Source of the DNA: Nymphaea colorata
Lineage: Eukaryota > Streptophyta > Magnoliopsida > Nymphaeales > Nymphaeaceae
Direction of reading: 5' to 3'
Length of the DNA stretch: 64,000 nt
Assembly (NCBI RefSeq): GCF_008831285.2
Contig: NC_045148.1
Span: 4,714,001 to 4,778,000, forward strand
Positions 1 through 11,803 of this stretch are shown in pieces. Both the position numbers and the translations under genes were made by a program. Under the pieces are notes generated by a model. That model saw only the letters and a list, made by a program, of their open reading frames with translations. It had not been told where the DNA came from and did no database searches. Within the stretch, counting starts at the first letter, position 1; every line of letters begins with the position of its first letter.

Positions 1-298
1 ATTGTAATGTCCGTCCATGGCTTAGTGGGATGGGTAATAGATTGAGGTGGCCTAGAGGCTTAATTGCCTTGTATTTTTCTCTTTAGCACACCATACATTA
101 CAGCACAAATTTCTGCACATCTGCCTTTAGCCCTTGCCACCAAAACTGGGCTTTAATGTGACTAAGGGTCATAGCAACCCCTTCATGTCCTGCTGTAGCT
201 GTAGGAGTACAGTGGAAGTGGTGCAATAGGTCATGCTTGAGGCCTGACTCTGGAGGGACTACTGCCTGATTCTTCCTAAGTAAGAGACTGCCTCTCAC
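1..298 (-). pseudogene. Integrase N-terminal zinc-binding (HHCC) fragment
   Basis: A 66-codon stretch at 98-298 carries the typical gypsy integrase zinc-finger wording: LLHHFH, then GHEGV, then QFWWQGLKADVQKFV. In the full protein this domain precedes the DDE core and helps integrase form multimers. The downstream cysteines and the catalytic core fall in damaged sequence or outside the window. No intact reading frame remains. Confidence 0.75.
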
Positions 299-591
299 GG
301 AATAGAGTGGAATAGATCTGGGATTTTGGGTGAGAGAGGCTTTGATGAGCTTGAGTTCCTCATCTTCTTACTGTTCTGCCACTAGTCTGTCCCACAAATT
401 CATTTCTACCACTAAGAGCATCATCAATTGCTCCCTCAAATGAGACAAGGCATCAGCCGCTGTATTCTTTCGACCTCATTTGTATTCAATCTCAAAATCG
501 TAACCTACAAGTTTCGCCAGCCATCTTTGCTGGGTAGGAGTCGATACCCTTTGTTTCAACGTGAACTTCAGGCTATTCTGGTCCGTCTTCA

Positions 592-1059
592 CTATGAATC
601 TGCGACCGATGAGATATGGTCGTCATTTTTCCACCGTGAGAACAATAGCGAGTAGCTCTTTCTCATATGTCGAGAGAGGCTTAGCCTAGCTGGTGAGGGC
701 CTTTGACATATACGCGATGGGTGACCATCATGACTGAGTACTGTCCTGACGCCAACATCACACGCATCTGTTTCCATTGTAAAAGACTTGTTGAAATCAG
801 GGAGTGTTAATATTGGTGCTGTTATGAGGGCTGATTTCAATCTATTGAAAGCTACCCTAGTCTTATCTGTCCAAATGAAGGCTCCTTTCTTCAATATCTG
901 GGTTAGGGGGGCTGCAATGATTCCATAGCCTTGTATAAACCTTCGATAATATCTCGTTAACCCTAGGAAGTCTCGTAAACCCTTTAAGTCTTTGGGTAGT
1001 GGCCATTTGTCCAAGCATACAATTTTTTCGGAGTCTGTCCGAACCCCCTCTCTGGACAC
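592..1059 (-). pseudogene. Gypsy RT thumb / RNase H remnant
   Basis: A 155-codon frame begins with the connection region (WPLPKDLKGLRDFLGLTRYYRRFI) and runs into the RNase H start (FTMETDACDVGV). The frame then shifts near LSHDGHP, and the rest of RNase H lies in another frame toward 430. The first catalytic Asp (METDA) is visible. RNase H would degrade the RNA of the RNA:DNA hybrid during reverse transcription, but this copy cannot make an intact enzyme. Confidence 0.8.
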
Positions 1060-1140
1060 AATATGTCATAAGTAACCAATCGAGGGTTGGCCGAAGCTTC
1101 ATTTTGACAATTTGACATACAGACAGTGTTCCCTTAGAAC

Positions 1141-1827
1141 CTATAAAGTTGTCGTAAGATGCTCTGCATGCTGCTCGAGGCTCTTGCTGTACACTAAAAT
1201 ATCGTAAAAAAAGACCAAGATGAAATCACATAAGTGGCACCTAAAAGTGTCATTCATGCAACGTTGTAATGTTCCAGGCGTGTTAGTCAATCCAAACGGC
1301 ATGATCAAGAACTCATAGTGTTTGTCATGAGTTCTGAAAGTCATCTTCTCAACATCTTCCTAGTTCATCCTGATTTGGTGATAACCCACACAGAGATCTA
1401 ACTTCGAAAATATGGAGGCACCAGCTAATTCATTCAATAGTTCATCAATAAACGGTATCAGATGGCAGTCTTTGATGGTAGTCTCATTAAGCGCTCTATA
1501 GTCAATACAGAAGCACCAGGTGTTGTCTTTCTTCTTTACCAAAAGAACATGTGAAGAGAAGGGACTACAACTAGGCCTGATAATACTCCCATCTAACATC
1601 TCCTTTACGAGTTTCTCAATTTTTTCCTTCTGGTTGTACCCGTATCTGTAACGTCTGATACTAATGCGCTCGGCTCCTTGAGCCATAATGATACGATGAT
1701 CATATGCCCACTTGGGGGACAATCCCTTCGGTTCCTCGAAGACATCTTCAAACTGACCCAATACTTGTTGAACTTCGGCAGGTACTTCCTCCTTTGCCTT
1801 CTCCATCGATGGCACATCTGTTGCCAT
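1141..1827 (-). pseudogene. Gypsy reverse transcriptase remnant
   Basis: Two adjacent frames (1360-1827 and 1141-1344) together cover the RT fingers and palm. Visible blocks are [68 protein letters not shown] and a FYDILVYSKS segment. In that last block the usual first Asp of the catalytic pair is Tyr (FYD instead of FDD). This substitution and an in-frame stop between the two frames mark the enzyme as dead. Confidence 0.85.
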
Positions 1828-1867
1828 GGCGACTACCCAGTAAGTGGGTTGCTGTGCGACAATTGCC

Positions 1868-2310
1868 TTAAGCGCGGGTGGTGTTCACAGCTATAAGGGT
1901 GATAGGGTTGTCACCTCCCTCCTTGGCAAAGGTCATTTTCATATTTTTGAAGTCCCATGAGATGACACTGAGGGTTTCTCGCCACTTAACTCCAAGGACT
2001 ATGTCATGGCCCCTTATTGGCAACACCAATAGATCCACTGTGAAGGGTAATTTTTGCATGACCAGCTCAATTCTGTTGCATGAGTGCATGCAAGCCAATC
2101 GTGAACCATCTCCTACCACAACTGTGTGGTGCTTGAGCGGTTAAGGGGTCTTCAATGGCTTTCGCCGCTTCCACACTCATAAAGTTGTGTGTCACCCCCG
2201 AATGCAAAAGAACTATCACCTTTTTACCCCTTACTGTCCCCATGACCCGCATGGCATTGGGTCGGTTAGGGTCCACCATCGAGTGATAGGTGCTCTTACC
2301 ATCCACTCTT
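1868..2310 (-). pseudogene. Retropepsin-like aspartic protease remnant
   Basis: One frame has VLLHSGVTHNFMS, matching the gypsy protease active site D(S/T)GATHNF but with His in place of the catalytic Asp. The overlapping second frame continues with [16 protein letters not shown], the family's C-terminal block. The two halves are in different frames, so there is a frameshift near 2090. The enzyme would have cut the Gag-Pol polyprotein. Confidence 0.75.
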
Positions 2311-2394
2311 GGCTCTACATGATGGCAGGATCTCTTCTAGAGGAAATGGCTCGTCCTCATCATCACTATCAATCACCTCAAACACTTGGAAGTG

Positions 2395-3718
2395 CTTGCA
2401 TTTATGACCCTTGTCCCATTTTTTCTTGCAATAAAAACACTGATTGTTTTTAATCATTTCCTCACATTCCTGTTTACTGATATACGTGATGGGTACCCTA
2501 TCTCGAAAACCTGGTCTGAGTTCCTCTTTCTTGAAGGGAGGATTTCGGGGTGGAGGAGCCCAGTTCCTATTGGGCTCATTCCCCTTAAAAGGTCATTTTA
2601 TTGCATTCTTCCACCAGATACTTTCCTCAATTGTCCATGCCATTGCAAAACAGTCAACCAAATCTATGTGACATTGGATTTGCATGTCAATCTGAATTTC
2701 CTCTTTCAGCCCGCCTATGAAGGCACCGATCAAAAACCTATCTGTCTAGTCATCCATGCTTGAGAGTTTTTCAAACCTGCTCTGGTACTCTTGGATGGTG
2801 GAAGTTTGTCGTACGTTCTTTAACTATATGTCAAAGTCCGTGTACGATGAATCACCGAACCTAGTTTGCAATGCTTGGCAACAATGCTTTAACCAAAGAT
2901 ACCAACGCATAGCATCTCCCTCTAGATACATGACTGCTATTTTGACCCATTCATCCCTAGGTACATGCTAATAGGAAAAGTATTGTTTTGCCTTAAAGAC
3001 TCATTTTTTCACGTCTTTACCACTGAACATTGGGAACTCAATCTTGACGGATGGAGTCCGCCCTTGGGGATGAGGCCTATCACCTCGATCTCTATAAGGT
3101 CCATATCCATACAAATCATCATCATATTCTTTACTTCTCCATTGCCAGTTTTTGCTGAAATGACCGAATGGGGTGGCCCCTGACCGAATGGAAATGGTCT
3201 ATGCCCGAATGGAGGTGGCCCATGGGGAACTCTATCATGTCCTTTTGGAGGTTCATTCGAGGGTCCGTTCATGAGTTGCATTTCAGGCTTGGGTCTGTGC
3301 TACTGTTCAACATTCAACCTACCAGTCGTATGGCTGGTCCCAATGTGAGAGGTGGGAGTATTCCGGTCATGCCCTTCCAGAAATGAAGGAGGACTAGGAG
3401 TACCGCCTAAGATTCCCTTGCCTTTATCAACTCCCGAGTTGGGCCCTTGGGCCATCCTTTCCCCTTGAGCCCTTGTGTCTTGTTGATTTGCAGATAGGGC
3501 TCAAATCATTTCCTTAATGTCATCCAACTTGCTAAGCTTGAAAAGTTGGCTCTTACAATCAGTGATTTCATGTCTCAACATCATTTCATTTTCTATGAAT
3601 GCGATACGCTCAATGTTGTAGGTTTGTATTTCTACTGAACCCGTGTTTTGTGACTCTTCATGGCTAGACGTCTCCTCCCCTTGCTCGGTTGATTCAATCA
3701 CCGACTGTTTGCCTTTCT
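2395..3718 (-). pseudogene. Gag remnant with CCHC zinc knuckle
   Basis: The zinc knuckle CFYCKKKWDKGHKCK is read at 2395-2439. Upstream, around 2810-2970, a gag core is recognisable (VKIAVMYLEGDAMRWY followed by the RFG block). An N-terminal acidic segment starts near 3701. Stops and frameshifts break the region into several pieces. Gag would form the cytoplasmic virus-like particle that packages the element RNA. Confidence 0.75.
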
Positions 3719-4282
3719 TGGCTATTTTTTGAAGTTTTTAGAAATGGCCACACACATTACTAGAAAAATCCAAAGACTGTCGAAAACCAAACTAAAACTA
3801 CTGCTAAAACTAGACTGCACCAAATCCAAAATCTGCTGAAAACAAACTGCCTACACCGACTAGACTGCTCTGCTACATTGAAAACTCAGAATCTGCCGAC
3901 ATTGCTGGCGCTGCCCATGCCATTGCTGTGCGTGCGCTCGTCGGCAAGGGAGACGAGATGCCTCACCTATAGCCGTGCTCGCCTGGCGCCTCGACTACTT
4001 CCCCATGCTCTCGGTTGGTCCCAAGAATGGGGCCTAAATCGCCTCATCTGCCTGACGTCTCGGCGACGTACCGTGAGCCTAGCTACCCTCAGTGGTGATG
4101 TGCACACCACCTGCACCTGGCTGCTAGAGTTAGAAGGCCTGGCCATGGGCAACACCATACTAAATGCCTACTCCAAGACTGCTCCTACTTGAGATCTACC
4201 AAAAACCGAATACAATAAAGCTGAAAACTTGAACGAAACACCAAAACTGTCCACTGACAACTGCCGGTTGCACCTCAAGGCG

Positions 4283-4294
4283 GCTCTGATGCCA
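4283..4294 (-). other. Primer-binding site for initiator tRNA-Met
   Basis: On the minus strand this reads TGGCATCAGAGC. It matches the plant initiator tRNA-Met 3' end with one difference from the TGGTATCAGAGC seen in the other elements here. It lies two bases inside the LTR edge at 4297, the expected place for priming minus-strand DNA synthesis. Confidence 0.85.
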
Positions 4295-4296
4295 AC

Positions 4297-7200
4297 TGTT
4301 AGGACTATTCTCCGGTGTCAACCAAAACGAGACTAAGAGTCAGCCCTCTGCAAGGATTCCTTGAGGAAAGCCAGAAAGCGGAATCCTAAGGCAAGTTAAT
4401 ACATAGAAACAACCCGACTGAACAGACACCTCGGCACAAAAACCCTTGGGCCAAAGATACAAGTGAGCATTACCCGTCCGAGAGGTCTAGCTACCTACTA
4501 CAAAGTAAGGGGATCAAGGTTGTACAAACATGAACGATTACAAAATAACACTCACAACTCACTCACAAACTATTTCACATACACAACAAACCACAACCTA
4601 AAGTCAACCAAACCACACCCTGCCCGTAGGTGGTCTACACAACCCGCGACCGTGTCTTTGGCTATAGAGCCTCCGAGGGGTCATCGTCAGTTGTAATGGC
4701 TAAGCTGGGTTGAAAAAAAGCAAAGCATGCAAAAACTCCCTACCCATGATTCTATAGGGGGAGAAGAAGCTTTACCAGCCAAGAGAAGCTCGGCCAAAAA
4801 CAACAAGGTGATCCGAGTGAAACCCGCAGCTATGCTGCCCTCAGAAATCTCAGCAACGGACAGAAAGGCTTGGCCCTCCTGGCCGAGCAGACGAGGTGGA
4901 ATGGACGAAGACAGCTCGGCCCTCCTAGCTGAACGGGCGACGCATACTGCTTACGGATGCGGACCTCTTGGCCACGACAGGTGACGAGAATGCTGGACAG
5001 ATGTGGCCCGCCTGGCCGCAATGGACGACGCTGTTGCATTGCGATGCAGACCTTCAGCAATGATAGTGGTGACAAGCGCAGCCCTCCTGGCCGAGCGAGA
5101 TGGCGACGACAAACTTGATGGGAAATGTCTGCGGCTGCGATGGACGGAGCTAGGTTGTGGTCGGGGATGGGCTAAGGGACCTTAAGCGAGGTCGATGAGG
5201 AGGCTCGGTCTTGGGTCTAGGTGAGTTTGGGTGGCTACGTGAGGTCAAGGCGCGAGGGTTGGCTGGGTTTGGGTTGGGCTATTTGGGTGATGTGAAGCAT
5301 CCAAATTGGAAGGTTAGGGCGAGAGGGTGAGTGTGGCTAGGGTTTTGAGCGAAGATAGGAAAGAGTGGTGGGGACCTACAGTGCATGGAGGAGTTACGAG
5401 AGGAGAGGCCCGATTAGGAAGGAGGAGGGACACTTGGCAATGCAAGAAAGATTCCTTTGCGGACGTGGGGTTTTCTTAACTAAAATTTAGGGGAATTGGC
5501 GAGGTGGCTAGGGTTTCCAAGAATGGAGGGGAAGAGTGGCTGCGGTTACCTTTTTGGGAGGATGTGGCACGCGGGGAAGAGGTGGCACCAGTTTCCTATT
5601 TTGTTGGAAGTGTGCAAGTGGGCGAAAGATACCTTTTTGGAAGGAGGATGAGTTGGCTCTTGCCTTCCCTTGATTGGCGACACATGACGAGATGGATGGC
5701 TGAGATTGGGGGCCAGCTGGATGACGTGGCTCCTCTTGCCAGAACTCGATCGAAAAGGCTAAGGTGGGGGTGCCAAGAGCCGGCAGCTATGGCTTAATAC
5801 CAAATTCGTGAACTCTGCTAAGGACTAATTTACCCTTGCGAAAAGAAACTATGTTCACTAATTAATAATCTAGTTCAAGGGCAAATGGGTAACTTTCACC
5901 ATAGTGACTCGAGTTGGCCGGAAAAGTAGCAGCGGTGGCCAGACTTGGACTGATTCCGATCAAAGGCTGGATCCTTGTCGTCCTTGCTCAGAATGCCTTC
6001 AAACTTTGCCGGAAGTTGGGCCAGATTTGGACAACGCCTTTGGAATTGAACAGCAACTCGGGTCGCGCCTGGATTTGCCCAAATGGTGGCCAGATGTGTG
6101 TTGTTTTTCGATGATGGTAACAGGCCCAAACCAAGGGAATACAGCCACGGTTTTGGGCTCATCCTTGTGAAGTTCTGATTACCCAACTCACGGGCCAGCA
6201 AGGGATCTCAATCAGACAAGCGTGGGAGTCGATTGAATGAGTTTAACCGAGATTCCAAGCCGTAAAGAAGAGATTAATCTCTCGGGTGTGCATCGAGGGA
6301 AGAACCTAATCCGTTGGATTGCAATCTACATCTAAACCTTCCTATCGAGGGAATCCCTAACGGAAATACACTAAGATTCAAGACTCACCTAAATATGGGG
6401 TATCAGAGGTCAAAATGCTGCTTTTGGTGTTGGAAATCTGCCTTGCGGACGTCCGAGGTAGCAGCAGCCTACCCGGTGAAGAGATCATTCTCTAAACTTC
6501 CTCGGGGTTAGAGAGAATGCACTGAATCTCTCACTTGTGCGCTTGGTTGGGGAAATCATGGATGGAACCGCCGATGAGCTATCTTTGACAGCTGCTCTTC
6601 GCCGCCTCCAAACGTGGATCCTTTGACCGAATTTGGGGAAAAGAGAAGAGAAATCGGACTAGGTGAGGAGAAAGCCATCTGGTTCTAGAGCAAAACCAGC
6701 TGTCGCTGGTCGTGGGGTTGGAAAAGATGTTCCGGCTGTCGCTGGAAAGAGTTGGTGAAGACGAAAAAGAAGAAAGGGTGCAAGAAGGAGAAAAGAGGAG
6801 AGAGAAGACAAGGTAGAAAATGAATTCAAATTCTCATTAAGCATACTAAACCCTAATTATAAAAAGTTTATATAGTAATAACATGTCTCGGTTCTTGAAG
6901 TGTCCCGAACTAAGATGCACTCACATAAACCAAAGCACACGCAGAAATAAAACGAGACGAGACGTCTCAGAAGTCTAAGCATAACTCGTACCTTGTGAGC
7001 TCGAGGGTAACTTGTATGGGTGCTGCCCAGACTCAGACTCAATCTTTAAAGTGTGTTTTGGCCTCACCGGGTAGGATGAGCCCACTTGCTTAGGCTCGGC
7101 CCGAAGCTGCCTCGATTGACTTGGGTTTCGGACTAGACTATGGACCGACCTTATCTAAACCGGGCTTAAGTCCTTGTCTTGGTTCTAGACCGCCTTGAAG

Positions 7201-7398
7201 CTCTGCCTCGGGTTGCCCATGTTCGGCCCTTGATGCTCCGCCCGCGCCTCCCACTATAGCATCTTCTAGTCCTTGGTTAACCTCTTTAGGCGCTGAAATA
7301 CATTGGCCCATGCATGCCGCTAGCCTGGCCGAAGCTCCTCGCTGCTCTCGGCACCATCGGCCGCAACCCTCGGGCTACCTAGGGATAGGCCTGTAACA
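4297..7398 (-). repeat. 5' LTR of the left gypsy element (about 3.1 kb)
   Basis: On the plus strand the segment opens with TGTTAGGAC and closes with GGCCTGTAACA. These match the opening TGTTAGGACCC and closing GGTCTGTAACA of the right LTR of the element at 24409-34240, which sets both ends. An internal block around 6285-6300 (GGGTGTGCATCGAGG) also has a counterpart there at 33067-33080. A TATA box at 6867-6874 lies about 530 bases from the outer end, leaving an unusually long transcribed part of about 2.5 kb. No partner LTR is in the window, so the outer boundary rests on family similarity. Confidence 0.7.
6867..6874 (-). promoter_or_regulatory. LTR TATA box (left gypsy element)
   Basis: Minus strand TATATAAA. 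It occupies the same relative place as TATATAAG at 33648-33655 in the related LTR. It would direct leftward transcription of the element. Confidence 0.5.
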
Positions 7399-7674
7399 GC
7401 TTCCCTTTGTTATGTCTGGTGAGAGCCCCAACGGCTAGTCCTACGCTTTCAGCGTCCATTCCCCTGCCCCTAAGTTCTAGCAGGGGTATGACCAATCCCC
7501 TGTTGATACCGTCAGCTTCTTCAAAGGTGTCATATCCAATGTCTGTGTGCTCCTGAGTCTCCTCTACTCTACCAAAGACTCGAGCAGGCTATGTGTCATA
7601 GTCCTTGCTAGTACCCTCTAGTCCTTCCTCAACTACTTTATAAGTGTGTGTGTGTTATTCACCACTCATGCTCG
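7399..7674. other. Short intergenic stretch, nothing recognised
   Basis: It lies between the gypsy LTR end and the candidate LINE target duplication. I see no coding signal. A short GT run sits at 7646-7655. Confidence 0.4.
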
Positions 7675-7874
7675 AACATTCTTCAACACCAAAACATTGT
7701 CAGGATACCTCCTGTATTGGGACTTGGGAGAGCCCAGCCCAATTTTATTGCAAACAAAACATATATATATATAAGGGTAGGGACTTTAAGGTAAGTACTA
7801 AAATAGACATTGCCTAGCTTGTCAGAGAGATTATCAAAATTTCCCATCACAGGGGGGCTACTCTTTATAGAACT

Positions 7875-9371
7875 CAAAGTCCAACCAAAAAGTAAGGAGA
7901 TCCATTTTAGCCAGAAGCTACAACTAGCTTGGATTATGATGCAATCCTCCTTCCGAAGAGGGGTTATTAGACATTTGTTAAGGCCCTAAGATGTCAAATT
8001 GCTACATCCTCCCACTCGTCACTTGACAAACTTGAGCAGGTAGGTCTTCAAGCAATCTCTAGCCAACCTTGCTACTCCCTCCATTCTCCCTCTATGGATG
8101 ACTCCAATGTGAATTTGGGTTCCTATCCCAGGTTACCAATTTCCAAGTTGACCACGAAATTCTTGTAGCTAGAGAAGCTTCAATAACCTTTCTGTCAAGC
8201 TTCCTCCACTTATATTTTAGGATGTGATATGAACAAATCCTCCAAATATTTGGCTTAGCAGACCTCCACTCTGCTAGATTTCGATGGGTGACTTCCTTCC
8301 TACGGTGTCAAATCCACCATATAATTGAACGGAAACAGGTCCACCAGCACCTTCAGAGGGCCTTTTCATGAAATTGAATGCTCATCTACCACTTTAGAGT
8401 TTAGACATGCCACTAAGGGGTCGACAGGAATCTTGGCTTTGCCAAACTTCTTGAACACAAACTGCCATAATCCTTGAGATTGGAGTCTTCTTCATGACCC
8501 CCACACAACTGACATTAAGATACCTAATAGAACCCCAAACTTTTCATCTTGTCATCTATGAGGAGCTTGTCTTGCACCTGAAATAAAGCGTGCAGCAAGC
8601 CTTGAGGTAGCTATTAAACAACCAAATTTTTTTCTACCAGCTTTCTCGCTGCCCATTTTGCCTTATGTTCTCCCATAGCATCTTCAATGATATACCTTAA
8701 CCACTCGAATCTGCCAGCAAGAGCAGGTCTTGGCTAACTTTAATAAGGATAGACAGCATTGTGTTTAGACGCAACTTATTGAAGAACCCAAAACTGCCTC
8801 ATGAGCTTGATTAGTGAATTCAGCTACAGAGATGTCTAGCCATCCCTAGATGTATATAGTCTTAGCAGGGACCTTGTCATTTAGTGGCTTCTCATACCAA
8901 TGATCTCTCCAAATTCGAGCAAAATGACCATCCTTACTGTTCCAGATTATGCTTTCCCTAACTAATTTCCATGCGTTCATGGTCGCCTTCCACCTTGCCG
9001 ATACATTTGAGTGTAACTTGGTTGCCCATAACCCGCGATTGGGAAGATACTAGATCTTGACAATGGAAGCCCACATAGAATGAGACTCCAGGGCTTTGAC
9101 AGCTAGAAAGACAAGGTATTCATCGTTAGACTCTTTGATGCTATAAAGCCCCAGCCCCCCTTCTCCTTAGGTAGATAGACTTTCCCCCCACTTTATCAGG
9201 TTAAGATGTCTTTCAATACCATCATCACCCCAAAGAAATCTACAACTAAGTCTAGCCATATGCACAATAGTGTTTCGATGAAGTTTTAAGGCCATGCTCT
9301 AGTTTACCAGGATGTTGGAGAGCGCATACAGCATAAGCAACCTACAAATGAGAGAATTATTTGCTTTCATG
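7875..9371 (-). pseudogene. LINE ORF2 C-terminal fragment
   Basis: Recognisable blocks, reading leftward, are MKANNSLICRLLMLYALSNIL, then MARLSCRFLWGDDG, then the GGLGLYSIKE block and the KLVRESIIWNSKDGHFARIWRDHWYE block. The family normally ends in a zf-RVT zinc-finger-like domain. That part, around 8000-8600, is too decayed to show its cysteines. The fragment continues the palm fragment across the nested element. Confidence 0.7.
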
Positions 9372-9376
9372 ATGCC

Positions 9377-9795
9377 TATCACGGGCCGACTCCTTCGGCT
9401 CGTGCGGCGCGGGAAACTCTCGCCAGTAAGCCGCAAGCCTTCGCCTTCGTTCAAGTGGGCACAGATCACTTGAACGCTTTCTCGAAAACAAAGACACAAA
9501 ATACACAAGAGTGTCGAAAGAAAACTCGCAATATATTCACTTTAACAAGATGAGTACATCACGAGGGAAGCAAGTAAGCTTTTCACTTTACTTACAAAGG
9601 TTGGCCGAAACCACTTACAAAGTTCCCAAGCCGATCAACCAAAAGCTAGGAACCCCAATCAATACACTTGCAAAGGACCTTGGGAGGGTGCTCCTACACA
9701 GATGAACACTCAAGCTTACACCAAGGCTCAAACATAAACAAAGGAAATCAACTAAAACAAAAGCAAAGACTGTACAACCCTGACACAGGGGAACA
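9377..9795 (-). repeat. 3' LTR of the compact element
   Basis: Starts TATCACGGGCC (the canonical TG has become TA) and ends GGGGAACA. It aligns along its whole length with 11818-12235. It is flanked outside by ATGCC and inside by the polypurine tract. Confidence 0.92.
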
Positions 9796-9807
9796 GGCTC
9801 CCCCCTT
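9796..9807 (-). other. Polypurine tract
   Basis: Minus strand AAGGGGGGAGCC, directly against the 3' LTR. This is the expected plus-strand primer for reverse transcription and fixes the orientation of the element. Confidence 0.85.
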
Positions 9808-9830
9808 CAAAACAAGCGCCGTCCTCGGTG

Positions 9831-10280
9831 CTATCTGCTGTGATAGGTCTTCACGTCCAACGGGTAGCACTGCTTCATGCAAAACGCGTACTCCCACGTT
9901 GGGTCTTGCTCGTCTATCCACTTTACTTGGTATTTCTTTGGCTCCCCTCGAGAGTTTGCTTTTTGCCGAAGAATCTTCTCCACCCGCCGATATGTTGCTT
10001 GTTTGGTCGACGATACTCGCTGCACGGTGAGGTCTCGTTCTGGGAGGCTTCTGTTAGGTTCTCCGCCCTGCCTTTGTTGAAGAGTGGATACTACCACGGC
10101 CTTACTTTTATCCTTCCTTGTTGGGACGGTTAGGACCATGCAAGGGTGCCTCTCGTCCATGATACTTACACTGCGTAAGTGCAGCATCGGTACCATCTTT
10201 GATGCGCAGAGGAACTCCATGCCTAGAATCATCTGGAAATCATCTGTCTGAACCACCGGCCCTTCCCGACCAACCCTCAA
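9831..10280 (-). pseudogene. Protease C-terminus fused directly to a chromodomain
   Basis: A 149-codon open frame. Residues 13-55 contain DDFQMILGMEFL and a VPM...CMV block, the C-terminal half of a gypsy retropepsin. Residues 99-140 (VEKILRQK, GEPKKYQVKWID, PTWEY) read as a chromodomain, slightly shorter than usual between the Trp-containing strand and TWE. In chromoviruses this domain sits at the integrase C-terminus and steers integration to marked chromatin. Here only about 40 residues separate it from the protease. The frame is offset from the gag frame, so a frameshift near 10260 splits the protease. Translation would need a frame change, or the copy is a pseudogene. Confidence 0.75.
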
Positions 10281-11775
10281 TCTTCACAACTGCATCTCGG
10301 ACTATGGCGTAGATCGGTCTTGCCTCTGAGTCTGCCTTCACGCGTGACTCCCCCTTTCCTCGGGTGAGGCCCAATCTCCCGACTTCCTCCTCCGAAATAA
10401 AATTGTGCGTGGCTCCCGTGTCTACCATGGCGATGGTAGGTTTTCCATTCACCAGAATCTCTATGCACATGAGCTCCGTTGAAGGTGTCATTGTCACCTT
10501 CGTTTCCTCCTCTTTTGTCAAGGCGTGAAGAAGTTGAAGTGCCCCAATTCTGGGCTCTTCTACATCTCCACCTTGTAGCGCATTTGCAGATGACCTTGAA
10601 GTGCTTGCCTCTATAGCCCTCGCAGCATTGGCCTGCCCTGTCGGCCTTACTCGCTTTGGGCAGACGCGTGCCTCATGCCTTTCCCCACAAACCCAACAAG
10701 TTACTTCTCTTGGTGGCCCATTGTAATCCCTGCGAAAGAATTGCCTTCCCCCAGTTTGCCTCTGAAATGACTGTCCACTTCTGTCTCGTCGCTCCTCCTT
10801 ACCATTGTGGTCGGACTCCCTCGTAGGCTTGAAGGTCTCAGTGTAGCTTTTGCGTTGGGTATCTGCCAAGCGCTCGGCTGCCACATATGCTTGCTCCAAA
10901 GTCTTCGAGTCTAATCTCTCCACGTCGGCTTGGGCCCAAGATTGGAGCCCTATGATGAACCAGTTAAGCTTATCCTTTTCTGGCATCTTAGGTACATCCA
11001 ACATGAGCTTTTGATAGGCTCTAACATATTCCCGCAAGGAACCTGTCTGTCTCAGGTTCGCCACCATCCGGTAAGTCTGTCTCTCGGCATCCACAGGCAT
11101 GAAGTACCCCTTCAGCTGTTTACAGAAGTCATCAAAGGTAGCAATCGTGCAATCGCCATTCTCAACGTCAAACATCTTCCGCCTCCACCAAGCCACAACA
11201 TCTCCCTCTAACAACATCGCTGCGGTCTTGATCTTCAAGTCCTCCTCTACTACGTTTTGCAAGTCCAGGTAGTAGTCCACTTGAAACAGAAAGTTGTCGA
11301 TCGCCCTCGCATCCCGGCTACCACTGTACTTCGCCGGACGTTGAACGTCGACCCTACTGGTCCTCTCATGGCTACTGCTGGATGAGCTAATACGTAACAG
11401 TCTCTGATTTGAAGCCCGAAGTTCAGCAACTTCGTCCTGCAAGGTCTTCACCAAGTCGGAGAGTGAACGGTTCAAGGCCACTGACTCGGTCATCTGTTCC
11501 CGCATCAACTTCATCTCCTCCTTGAATCCCTCAAAGGTCTCGGCGGCAAAGCCGAGGGCTTCCTCATGGGTGGCCACATCTGCGACTAACCTATTCACCG
11601 TCTCTTCCAGGTTTCCCTGGCCACAGTCTGGGCACGTCTCCCCTTGACGGCCTGGGCTCGCCTCCTCTAGACGGGCCGGTTCCTTACCTTTGGCACCTCG
11701 CAGATTATATGATGATGCCGTGGCTCCTTCTTCAACGACAGCAAATCGGCGCGACGATCTACACCAACTCTCCAA
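10240..11775 (-). CDS. Gag with zinc knuckle and protease N-terminus (511 codons)
   Basis: A long uninterrupted frame that starts about 30 bases inside the primer-binding site. Residues 55-130 are Glu/Leu-rich and coiled-coil-like. Residues 155-300 are a retrotransposon gag core (MLLEGDVVAWW, FDDFCKQLKGYF, LREYVRAYQKLM). Residues 360-372 form a CX2CX3HX4C zinc knuckle (CWVCGERHEARVC). Residues 450-460 hold the retropepsin active site (MVDTGATHNFI). The Gag would build the particle and bind RNA. The frame ends in the middle of the protease, where the sequence shifts frame. The contrast between an open gag and the missing polymerase genes suggests gag stayed under selection, or that the insertion is young. 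Confidence 0.88.
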   Translation of the reverse strand: MESWCRSSRRFAVVEEGATASSYNLRGAKGKEPARLEEASPGRQGETCPDCGQGNLEETVNRLVADVATHEEALGFAAETFEGFKEEMKLMREQMTESVALNRSLSDLVKTLQDEVAELRASNQRLLRISSSSSSHERTSRVDVQRPAKYSGSRDARAIDNFLFQVDYYLDLQNVVEEDLKIKTAAMLLEGDVVAWWRRKMFDVENGDCTIATFDDFCKQLKGYFMPVDAERQTYRMVANLRQTGSLREYVRAYQKLMLDVPKMPEKDKLNWFIIGLQSWAQADVERLDSKTLEQAYVAAERLADTQRKSYTETFKPTRESDHNGKEERRDRSGQSFQRQTGGRQFFRRDYNGPPREVTCWVCGERHEARVCPKRVRPTGQANAARAIEASTSRSSANALQGGDVEEPRIGALQLLHALTKEEETKVTMTPSTELMCIEILVNGKPTIAMVDTGATHNFISEEEVGRLGLTRGKGESRVKADSEARPIYAIVRDAVVKIEGWSGRAGGSDR

Positions 11776-11803
11776 TCACTTCCCCAGATTGACCTGAATC
11801 TGG

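Larger units (their letters stand above)
1..7398 (-). mobile_element. Ty3/gypsy LTR retrotransposon, decayed, cut by the left window edge
   Basis: Reading leftward on the minus strand, the order is LTR (4297-7398), tRNA-Met primer site (4283-4294), gag, zinc knuckle, protease, reverse transcriptase, RNase H and the start of integrase. The integrase core, polypurine tract and 3' LTR lie beyond position 1. Every domain is broken by stops and frameshifts, so the copy is coding-dead. It belongs to the same broad family as the element at 24409-34240: both share the CCHC spacing, the wording of the RT and RNase H blocks, and the LTR ends. The five bases after the LTR (7399-7403) should be the target duplication, but its partner is out of view. 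Confidence 0.88.

Noticed and set aside
3878-4192. Plus-strand frame of 104 codons in the G/C-rich leader of the left gypsy element
   Set aside because: An equal frame exists on the other strand, no family is recognised, and it lies between primer site and gag, where leader sequence is expected.
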